From Actinomycetes bacterium (GTDB lineage Bacteria; Actinomycetota; Actinomycetes; Actinomycetales; Cellulomonadaceae), in assembly GCA_023430425.1 (NCBI GenBank), contig JAEZAR010000165.1, forward strand, positions 1-7,324: a stretch of 7,324 bases of DNA. The letters are read 5' to 3'. A program made the position numbers and the translations under genes. Positions within the stretch are counted from its first letter, which is position 1. Each line of letters starts with the position of its first letter. Under the pieces are notes generated by a model. That model made no database searches. It was not told where the DNA came from and saw only the letters and a program-made list of their open reading frames with translations. Positions 1 through 5,592 of this stretch are shown in pieces.

Positions 1-64
1 GGGGGGCGGCGCGGGCGGGGCCCGGGGCTGGCGCCGGGGCCCCGGCCGTGATCTGCGAAGACAT
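1..64 (-). CDS. Probable start of a sugar ABC transporter permease (partial, runs off the left edge)
   Basis: An ATG at 64 opens a frame that stays open for 21 codons to the window edge and begins MSSQITAGAPAPAP. This Ala/Pro-rich cytoplasmic N-terminal stretch is common ahead of the first membrane helix in actinobacterial MalF/UgpA-type permeases. The frame starts 9 bases after the stop of the sugar-binding lipoprotein gene, where the first permease gene is normally found in this transporter family. No transmembrane segment is visible because the gene is cut. A GAGG motif lies almost directly against the ATG, closer than ideal for a ribosome binding site, so the exact start is uncertain. The permease assignment rests on position and composition only. 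A chance open frame in GC-rich sequence cannot be excluded. Confidence 0.5.
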   Translation of the reverse strand, partial: MSSQITAGAPAPAPGPARAAP

Positions 65-73
65 ACCTCGACG

Positions 74-1408
74 CTACAGGGTCTGAACCGCTGCGTTGAT
101 GGCGTCGACGATGCCCTGCGGGGAACCTGCGCCACCGAAGAGGTTGACGATCGCCTCGTTCATCGCGCCGCCGACCACCGGGCCGTAGGAGGTGTCGAGC
201 CACAGCTGGACGTACGTCGCGCTGTTCAGGCCCTCGAGCACCATCTGCAGGTTCGGGTCGGTGATGGAGTCCTGCGCCGCCGGGACGACCGGGAGACCGG
301 CACCCGACTCGCCGAACCGACGCTGCACGTCCTCGGAGAGGATGTACTTCAGCAGCTCGACAGCGGCGTCAGGAGCCTGAGCCGAGACGGAGAAGCCGTC
401 GCCGCCACCCAGGGCCGCGGTCGGGTCGCCGCCGGTGCCCTCGATGCCCGGGAAGTTGAACCAGCCGAGGAACTCCGGCGGGGTCGCGTTCTCGTCACCG
501 GTCTCGTCGCGGAGGATGCCGCCCATGACACCGGGGTTCCAGTGGCCCATGAGCTCCATCGCGGCCTGACCGGTCGCGACGAGGCCGGCCGAGGAGCCCG
601 CGCCCTGCTGGGCGGAGGTGGCCAGGTAGCCCTCGTTGAACGGCTCGGAGGCGATGAACTCGCCGAGGAGCTCACCGGCGTTCACGAAGCAGGGGTCCTC
701 GAACTCGAGGTTGGCCTGGGCGTTCTCCAGGACCTCGGGCGGGCACGACTTCAGGGCGAAGTTGTACCAGTAGTGCGCAGCCGGCCAGCCGTCGCCCGCA
801 CCCACGGCGATCGGGGTGATCCCCGCGGCCTTGAGGGCGTCGATCGCGGCGTACAGGTCGTCGAGGGTCGTCGGGGGCTCCTCGATGCCGGCCTGGGCGA
901 AGAGGTCCTTGTTGTACCAGAAGCCCTCGATGCCGAACTGGAACGGCAGGCCGTACGTGCGGCCCTCGAGCTGCCACGGCGACACCGTGCCGCCGATGGC
1001 CTCGATCTCCTCGGCCACGTCGTCGGTGATGTCGCGGACGTAGCCCGCCTCCACCTGGGCCGCGAGCTCGCCGGCGCCCCACTGCTGGAACACGTCCGGC
1101 GGGTCGTTCGACCGCAGGGCGTTCGGGATCAGCGTGCGCTGGAGCTCCTCGTTCTGGAACGCCTGCACGTCCACGGTCACACCGGGGTTGGCCTCCTCGA
1201 ACTCGGCGGCCACGTCCTCCCAGAGGCCCAGCAGGGGCTCGCCCGTGCCGTTGTGCCACCAGGTGATGGAGACCTCTTCGGCGTCCTCACCGCCGGTACC
1301 GGGGTCGGTCGTCTCCTCGGGGTCTTCGTTGTTGCCGCCACAGGCCGCCAGCACGAGAGCCATGCTGGCAGCGAGAGCCACGGCAGAGCCGGCTCGGAAT
1401 CTCGCCAT
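74..1408 (-). CDS. Carbohydrate ABC transporter solute-binding lipoprotein (SBP family 1)
   Basis: This 444-residue protein is the extracellular, membrane-anchored receptor of an ABC sugar importer; it captures the substrate and hands it to two permease subunits. Residues 1-23 form a lipoprotein signal: basic MARFR start, hydrophobic core and lipobox LAAC, with Cys23 the predicted lipidated residue. An acidic Gly/Thr-rich linker (about 24-45) follows. The mature domain opens with ITWWHNGTGE, has the family-typical segment NDPPDVFQQWGAGEL (101-115) and many aromatics suited to stacking on sugars (Trp50, Trp51, Trp110, Trp164, Trp208, Trp214). Length is normal for COG1653-type proteins. Start choice is supported by AAGGAA five bases upstream of the ATG and by the complete signal peptide. 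A divergent LacI regulator and a likely downstream permease gene complete the picture. The ligand is not determinable; an oligosaccharide such as xylobiose is conceivable because actinobacterial bxl loci share this layout, but that is a guess. Confidence 0.93.
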   Translation of the reverse strand: MARFRAGSAVALAASMALVLAACGGNNEDPEETTDPGTGGEDAEEVSITWWHNGTGEPLLGLWEDVAAEFEEANPGVTVDVQAFQNEELQRTLIPNALRSNDPPDVFQQWGAGELAAQVEAGYVRDITDDVAEEIEAIGGTVSPWQLEGRTYGLPFQFGIEGFWYNKDLFAQAGIEEPPTTLDDLYAAIDALKAAGITPIAVGAGDGWPAAHYWYNFALKSCPPEVLENAQANLEFEDPCFVNAGELLGEFIASEPFNEGYLATSAQQGAGSSAGLVATGQAAMELMGHWNPGVMGGILRDETGDENATPPEFLGWFNFPGIEGTGGDPTAALGGGDGFSVSAQAPDAAVELLKYILSEDVQRRFGESGAGLPVVPAAQDSITDPNLQMVLEGLNSATYVQLWLDTSYGPVVGGAMNEAIVNLFGGAGSPQGIVDAINAAVQTL

Positions 1409-1413
1409 GATGG

Positions 1414-1420
1414 TTCCTTA
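1414..1420 (-). promoter_or_regulatory. Ribosome binding site of the solute-binding protein gene
   Basis: On the minus strand TAAGGAA is followed by CCATC and then the ATG at 1408. This is a good Shine-Dalgarno match at normal spacing. It fixes the start of the lipoprotein gene and implies a leadered transcript, in contrast to the divergent lacI gene. Confidence 0.75.
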
Positions 1421-1448
1421 GGTCTTCGTCGACGCTCGGACGCCCGGC

Positions 1449-1478
1449 AGTCTGGCACGCACGATTTTGGGGTGTCAA
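1449..1478 (-). promoter_or_regulatory. Candidate promoter of the solute-binding protein gene
   Basis: Read on the minus strand, a perfect TTGACA box occupies 1478-1473. CAGACT (1454-1449), a partial match to the -10 consensus that keeps A at position 2 and T at position 6, follows after 18 bases. Transcription would begin near 1442, giving a leader of roughly 34 bases to the ATG at 1408. The -35 box abuts and slightly overlaps the palindromic operator region, so a bound repressor would be well placed to block polymerase. The -35 box is convincing; the -10 box is weaker and inferred. Confidence 0.5.
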
Positions 1479-1502
1479 TCGATTTCGATATCGATATCAA
1501 CA
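1477..1502. promoter_or_regulatory. Probable LacI-family operator between the divergent genes
   Basis: The core at 1487-1498 is the perfect palindrome GATATCGATATC with a central CG, the usual centre of LacI-family operators. Extending to 1483-1502 keeps 8 of 10 half-site positions symmetric. To its left AATCGATT (1477-1484) is a second small palindrome, and 1478-1501 can be read as four successive hexamers: ATCGAT, TTCGAT, ATCGAT, ATCAAC. The patch is conspicuously AT-rich against GC-rich surroundings, suggesting selection. It overlaps the candidate lacI promoter and touches the -35 box of the binding-protein promoter, so the neighbouring LacI protein probably binds here, repressing the transporter and itself. 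The repeat structure is seen directly; the regulator-site pairing is inferred. Confidence 0.72.
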
Positions 1503-1511
1503 CGGTAGAGT
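1483..1511 (+). promoter_or_regulatory. Candidate lacI promoter, possibly giving a leaderless mRNA
   Basis: TAGAGT at 1506-1511 fits the actinobacterial -10 pattern TANNNT. It lies seven bases before the GTG start at 1519, the distance expected between a -10 box and a transcription start. A weak -35 (TTTCGA, 1483-1488) sits 17 bases upstream. There is no clear Shine-Dalgarno sequence before the GTG. Together these suggest transcription begins at or next to the start codon. The promoter would lie inside the operator, consistent with autorepression. Confidence 0.48.
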
Positions 1512-1518
1512 CACAGCC

Positions 1519-2526
1519 GTGGAACGCCAGGGACGGGTGACCATCAGCGACGTGGCACGCACGGCAGGCGTGTCCGTCGCCACCGTCTCCAAGGTGATCA
1601 ACGGCCGGTACGGCGTCGCGCTCGCGACGTCGGCGCGGGTCCAGGAGGTCATCGACGAGCTCGGCTACGAGTCCAGCCTCGTCGCGAGGAGCCTGCGGAG
1701 CACCCGCACCAACGTCATCGGCATCCTCGTGGCCGAGTTTGAGCCCTTCAGCACGGAACTTCTCAAGGGGACGTCGAGCGCCATCGCCGACACGGGGTAC
1801 GAGCTCCTCGCCTACTCCGGCGGCGGGCGCCACGGCGGCGCCGTCGGCTGGGAGCGCCGCTACCTCTCGCGTCTGTCGGGCACCCTGATCGACGGCGCGA
1901 TCCTCGTCACCCCGACGGTCGTCGACGCCCACCCCGGGATCCCCGTCGTCGCCGTGGACCCCCACCGCGGGCGGACCGGCCTGACGACCGTCGACTCCGA
2001 CAACATGCGCGGCGCCTGCACGGCGACGGAGTACCTGCTCTCGCTCGGCCACCGGCGCATCGGCTTCCTCGGCGGCCGGCCCGACCTGGAGTCGGCGCGG
2101 CTGCGCGAGGAGGGCTACCGCGCGGCGCTCGCCGCGGCCGGGATCGCCGTCGACCCGGGTCTGATCCGCGTCGGCGGCTACCGCCCCGACACCGCCGACC
2201 AGCCCGCGCACGAGCTCCTCACGATGCCGGACCGCCCGACCGCGATCTTCGCCGCGAACGACCTGTCGGCGCTGCGCACCATCGAGGTCGCCCGCGGGCT
2301 GGGCCTGCGGGTGCCCGACGACGTGTCGGTCATGGGGTTCGACAACGTGCCCGAGTCCGCGATGAGCACCCCGCCGCTGACGACGATCGCGCAGAACATC
2401 CGCCAGATGGGCTCGGAGGCCATCGCTCAGCTCATCGCGATGATGGACGGCGCGGCGGAGGGCGGCGCGCACGTGACGCTGCCGACCGAGCTCGTCATCC
2501 GCGCCAGCTGCCGCCGCGTCGGCTGA
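1519..2526 (+). CDS. LacI-family transcriptional repressor
   Basis: This 335-residue protein has the standard LacI length and layout. Residues 7-30 are the helix-turn-helix (VTISDVARTAGVS, then TVSKVINGR). The hinge helix follows at about 52-60 (LVARSLR, with Leu59 at the minor-groove-inserting leucine position), and a periplasmic-binding-protein-like sensor domain runs from about 65 to the end. Typical sensor motifs are DNMRGA (161-166), LGHRRIGFLGG (176-186), FAANDLSALRTIEV and VSVMGFDNVP. It most likely senses a sugar or derivative imported by the divergent transporter and releases the operator at 1477-1502. Translation starts at GTG 1519; a second in-frame GTG at 1537 would remove only six residues and leave the DNA-binding domain intact. 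The gene converges on the dehydrogenase gene, 12 bases stop to stop. The family call is firm; the effector is unknown. Confidence 0.95.
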   Translation: MERQGRVTISDVARTAGVSVATVSKVINGRYGVALATSARVQEVIDELGYESSLVARSLRSTRTNVIGILVAEFEPFSTELLKGTSSAIADTGYELLAYSGGGRHGGAVGWERRYLSRLSGTLIDGAILVTPTVVDAHPGIPVVAVDPHRGRTGLTTVDSDNMRGACTATEYLLSLGHRRIGFLGGRPDLESARLREEGYRAALAAAGIAVDPGLIRVGGYRPDTADQPAHELLTMPDRPTAIFAANDLSALRTIEVARGLGLRVPDDVSVMGFDNVPESAMSTPPLTTIAQNIRQMGSEAIAQLIAMMDGAAEGGAHVTLPTELVIRASCRRVG

Positions 2527-2538
2527 GCACCCCGCCCG

Positions 2539-3510
2539 TCAGGGCAGTCGCGTCCCCCGCCGGACCACGTTGACCGGCTCCCGGCCGGCCACGAGCGCCT
2601 CGAGCTGGCGGCGCAGCAGGTCGACCAGGCGCGGCGTCGTCGCGTCGGTGTACCCGCCGAGGTGCGGCGTGACGACGACACCGGGCGCCCGCCACAGCGG
2701 GTGGTCCGGCGGCAGCGGCTCCGGGTCGGTGACGTCGAGCGCCGCCCGCAGCCGGCCGCTGGTCACCTCGGCGAGCAGGGCCTGCGTGTCCACGACCTTC
2801 CCGCGCCCGACGTTGACGACCAGCGCGCCGTCGGGCAGCGCGGCGAGGAAGCCGGCATCGACGAGGTGCCGCGTCGCATCGGTGAGGGGCAGGGTGACGA
2901 TGACCACGTCCGCCGTCGGCAGCAGCGCCGGCAGGTCCTCGACGCCGTGCACGTGCCCCTCGGGCTCCTCGCGCGGGGCGGAGGCGATCGGCACCACGTG
3001 CGCCTCGAAGGCGCGCAGGCGCCGGCCGACGGCGGCTCCGATGGAGCCGTAGCCGAGCACCAGCACACGGCGGTCCGCCAGGGAGGACCGCAGGCGGGGC
3101 GCCCACCTGCCCTGCGCTGCGTCACGCACGGCGTCGTCGATGCCGCGCTGGGAGGTGAGCGCCAGCGCGACGGCGAGCTCGGCGGTGCCCGCGTCATGGA
3201 CGCCCCGCCCGTTGCACACCGTCACCTCGGCGCGCACGTGCCCCAGCGCGTGCTCGTAGCCGGCGCTGGGCAGCTGCACGACGGCGAGCCGCGGCAGGTC
3301 GGCGAGGCGCGCGAGCAGGCTCGGCGTCGCGCCGAAGCCCGGCACGACGACGACGTCCACGTCGGCCGGGTCGACCACCCCGCCCGTGGCCGGCAACGGC
3401 TCGGAGGCGTCCCAGAGGACCACCCGTGCGCCGTCGGGCAGCCCGGCTGCGCGGAGCCCGTCGAGGACCGCGGGCTCCGCCACCGTCATCGTGACCGTGC
3501 GGGCCGTCAC
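2539..3510 (-). CDS. D-isomer-specific 2-hydroxyacid dehydrogenase
   Basis: A 323-residue NAD(P)-dependent oxidoreductase that would interconvert a 2-hydroxyacid and its 2-oxoacid in the cytosol. The substrate domain is split around a Rossmann fold, as usual for this family. The dinucleotide loop GYGSIG is at 153-158. The catalytic trio is present: Arg236 in VNVGRGKVVD, Glu264 in DVTDPEPLP and His283 in VTPHLGG. I chose the GTG at 3510 because its GTGA overlaps the TGA of the upstream acetyltransferase gene, the signature of translational coupling. A longer frame from 3579 would add residues that merely read through the neighbour, and an ATG at 3489 is an alternative seven codons in. After the second Rossmann strand the usual Asp for NAD is absent (HVVPIASAPRE), hinting at NADP use. 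Substrate is unknown; glyoxylate/hydroxypyruvate reductase-like activity is possible. It is the last gene of the minus-strand train. Confidence 0.9.
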   Translation of the reverse strand: MTARTVTMTVAEPAVLDGLRAAGLPDGARVVLWDASEPLPATGGVVDPADVDVVVVPGFGATPSLLARLADLPRLAVVQLPSAGYEHALGHVRAEVTVCNGRGVHDAGTAELAVALALTSQRGIDDAVRDAAQGRWAPRLRSSLADRRVLVLGYGSIGAAVGRRLRAFEAHVVPIASAPREEPEGHVHGVEDLPALLPTADVVIVTLPLTDATRHLVDAGFLAALPDGALVVNVGRGKVVDTQALLAEVTSGRLRAALDVTDPEPLPPDHPLWRAPGVVVTPHLGGYTDATTPRLVDLLRRQLEALVAGREPVNVVRRGTRLP

Positions 3511-4079
3511 GGGGTGCTGCCGTCGGGGTGCGCAGCCCGCCAGTCGTCCTCGAGGATCGCCATGACGATCGCGTCGCACCAGTACTCCCCGTCCCGGTGC
3601 GCCTCGCGCAGGCGGCCCTCCTCCACGAAGCCGAGGCTCTCGTAGAGCACGCGGGCGCGCGGGTTGATGCTGAGCACGTCGAGCGAGACCCGGTGCAGCC
3701 CGAGCCCGTCCGGCGGCTCGCCGAAGGCGTACGCGAGCACGAGCGAGATGGACTCGCTGCCGAAGCCGCGCCCGCGCTGGCCCGGCCGCATCGACAGCCG
3801 CAGGTTCGCGTTCCGGGAGTGCGTGTCCAGGTCGTTGAGCACGATCTCGCCCAGGTACTCGTCAGTGTCGTGGGTGACGGCCCAGTCGTGCCGGCCGTCC
3901 CGTTCGGCCAGGGAGGCGCACCACTCGCGCGTCTGCTCGTACGTCAGCTCGGCCGTCGTCCCGGTCAGCCGGCGTCCCTCGGGGTCGTTGACCATCTCCC
4001 ACATCGCGCCGGCGTCGTCGGCTCGGATGGCCCGGAGGGTCACGAGCTCGCCACGCAGCGTGGGTGTCGGGTTCGCCAT
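3507..4079 (-). CDS. GNAT-family N-acetyltransferase (RimJ/RimL type)
   Basis: This 190-residue protein fits the Acetyltransf_3 branch of the GNAT superfamily, which moves an acetyl group from acetyl-CoA to an amine on a protein N-terminus, small molecule or antibiotic. The N-terminal strand is LRGELVTLRAIRADD. The acetyl-CoA pyrophosphate loop is RPGQRGRGFGSES (98-110, Q/RxxGxG/A pattern). It is followed by HRVSLDVLSINPRARVLYES (129-148), with Asn139 and Tyr146 at the usual motif B positions, then LGFVEEGRLREA and the closing strand of the domain. The ATG lies four bases after the gatB stop, with GAAGGG as ribosome binding site inside the gatB end, so it is probably co-translated with gatB. 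Its 3' end overlaps the dehydrogenase start. The family is clear; the acceptor substrate cannot be read from the sequence, and the location gives no functional clue beyond co-expression. Confidence 0.92.
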   Translation of the reverse strand: MANPTPTLRGELVTLRAIRADDAGAMWEMVNDPEGRRLTGTTAELTYEQTREWCASLAERDGRHDWAVTHDTDEYLGEIVLNDLDTHSRNANLRLSMRPGQRGRGFGSESISLVLAYAFGEPPDGLGLHRVSLDVLSINPRARVLYESLGFVEEGRLREAHRDGEYWCDAIVMAILEDDWRAAHPDGSTP

Positions 4080-4083
4080 CGCG

Positions 4084-5592
4084 TCAGCCCTTCACGCGCT
4101 CGAGGACGAGCTCACGGACCCGCGCCGCGTCGGCCTGCCCGCGGGTGGCCTTCATGACCGCGCCGATGATCGCCCCGACCGGTCCGAGGTTGCCGCCGCG
4201 GATCTTGTCCGCCACGTCGGGCTGGGCCGCGAGGGCCTCGTCGACCGCAGCCACCAGGGCGCCGTCGTCCGAGACGATCTCCAGGCCGCGCGCGGCCGCG
4301 ACCTGCTCCGGCGACCCCTCCCCCTCCAGGACGCCGGCGAGCACCTGGCGCGCGAGCTTGTCGTTGAGCCGGCCCGCCTCGACGAGCCCCTGCAGCTCGG
4401 CGACCTGGGCGGGCGTGACGGCCAGGTCCTCGAGCGCGACACCGCGCGCGTTCGCCGTGCGCGCGAGCTCACCCATCCACCACTTGCGGGCCGCCGCGGG
4501 CGACGCGCCGGCCGCGACGGTGGCCTCGACGATGTCCACGGCGCCCGCGTTGACGACGTCGCGCATCTCGGCGTCGGCGTAGCCCCAGTCGGCCTGCAGC
4601 CGGCGACGACGCGCGGCCGGCATCTCCGGCAGGCGTGCGCGCAGCGCCTCGACCCACTCGCGGCTCGGCTCGATCGGCACCAGGTCCGGCTCGGGGAAGT
4701 AGCGGTAGTCCTCCGCGTCGGACTTCACGCGACCCGGCGTCGTGATCCCGGTGTCCTCGTGCCAGTGGCGGGTCTCCTGCACGACGGCGGCCCCCGCGTC
4801 CAGCACGCCCGCCTGCCGCGAGACCTCGAAGCGCACCGCGCGCTCGACGGAGCGGAAGGAGTTGACGTTCTTGGTCTCCGTCCGCGTGCCCAGCGGGGCC
4901 TGGGGCGACGGGCGCAGGGAGACGTTGACGTCCGCACGGACGTTCCCCCGCTCCATGCGCGCCTCGGAGACCCCGAGCGTGCGGAACAGGTCCCGCAGCG
5001 TCTGGACGTACGCGCGCGCCACCTCCGGTGCCCGGGCGCCGACGCCGGTGATCGGCTTCGTCACGATCTCCACGAGCGGGACGCCCGCCCGGTTGTAGTC
5101 GACGAGCGAGTACTCCGCGCCGTGGATGCGGCCGGTCGCGCCGCCGACGTGGGTGTTCTTCCCCGCGTCCTCCTCCATGTGCGCGCGCTCGATCTCCACG
5201 CGCACGACCGTGCCGTCCTCGAGCTCGACGTCGAGCCAGCCGTCGAAGGCGATCGGCTCGTCGTACTGGCTGATCTGGTAGGCCTTCGGCAGGTCCGGGT
5301 AGAAGTAGTTCTTCCGCGCGAACCGGCAGAGCTCCGCGATCTCGCAGTTGAGCGCGAGCCCGATGAGCACGGCCCACTCGACGGCGGTCTCGTTGACCAC
5401 GGGCAGCGAGCCGGGCAGGCCGAGCGAGACCGGCGTCGTCTGGGTGTTCGGGGGCGCACCGAACTCGGTGGGCGCGCCGTCGAACATCTTGCTGGCGGTG
5501 CCGAGCTCGACGTGGACCTCGATGCCGAGCACGGGGTCGTACCGGCGCACGGCCTCCTCGTAGTCGACCAGCGCGGTGGCCTCGGTGGTCAT
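4084..5592 (-). CDS. gatB: Asp/Glu-tRNA amidotransferase subunit B
   Basis: GatB (502 residues) is the tRNA-binding kinase subunit of GatCAB. It phosphorylates Glu or Asp on mischarged tRNA with ATP, then amidates it with ammonia supplied by GatA. The N-terminal catalytic cradle shows [17 protein letters not shown] (21-37), [10 protein letters not shown] (58-67), [20 protein letters not shown] (91-110), [10 protein letters not shown] (136-145), [15 protein letters not shown] (166-180), [12 protein letters not shown] (235-246) and YRYFPEPDL (296-304). The C-terminal YqeY-like tail, which contacts tRNA, ends in DKIRGG and [16 protein letters not shown]. Length is normal. The ATG overlaps the gatA stop by four bases with GGAGGT six bases upstream, so the start is secure. 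Oddity: the four cysteines of the zinc knuckle found in many GatB proteins are replaced by Asp38, Ala40, Thr53 and Ser56. Confidence 0.98.
   Translation of the reverse strand: MTTEATALVDYEEAVRRYDPVLGIEVHVELGTASKMFDGAPTEFGAPPNTQTTPVSLGLPGSLPVVNETAVEWAVLIGLALNCEIAELCRFARKNYFYPDLPKAYQISQYDEPIAFDGWLDVELEDGTVVRVEIERAHMEEDAGKNTHVGGATGRIHGAEYSLVDYNRAGVPLVEIVTKPITGVGARAPEVARAYVQTLRDLFRTLGVSEARMERGNVRADVNVSLRPSPQAPLGTRTETKNVNSFRSVERAVRFEVSRQAGVLDAGAAVVQETRHWHEDTGITTPGRVKSDAEDYRYFPEPDLVPIEPSREWVEALRARLPEMPAARRRRLQADWGYADAEMRDVVNAGAVDIVEATVAAGASPAAARKWWMGELARTANARGVALEDLAVTPAQVAELQGLVEAGRLNDKLARQVLAGVLEGEGSPEQVAAARGLEIVSDDGALVAAVDEALAAQPDVADKIRGGNLGPVGAIIGAVMKATRGQADAARVRELVLERVKG

Noticed and set aside
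10..48. G/C-run inverted repeats resembling a terminator after the binding-protein gene.
   Set aside because: The runs fall in the probable permease reading frame as Ala/Pro/Gly codons, and no T-tract follows on the minus strand.
542..1540. A 332-codon plus-strand frame antisense to the solute-binding protein gene.
   Set aside because: No family motifs are present, codon composition mirrors the opposite gene, and it runs through the divergent promoter region into the lacI start.
1177..2472. A 431-codon minus-strand frame spanning the lacI gene, the promoter region and the start of the binding-protein gene.
   Set aside because: It runs antisense to lacI and out of frame through the lipoprotein gene, is rich in Arg and Ala, and crosses the operator region. 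It is a composition artefact.
2523..2542. CTGA...TCAG inverted repeat between lacI and the dehydrogenase gene as a possible bidirectional terminator.
   Set aside because: The symmetry comes from the two convergent TGA stop codons. The stem is only four base pairs, with no U-tract on either side.
3511..3579. Upstream extension of the dehydrogenase to an ATG at 3579.
   Set aside because: The extra 23 residues overlap the end of the acetyltransferase gene and read like a frame shadow (Arg/Gly/His-rich). The GTGA overlap at 3510 is the more economical start.
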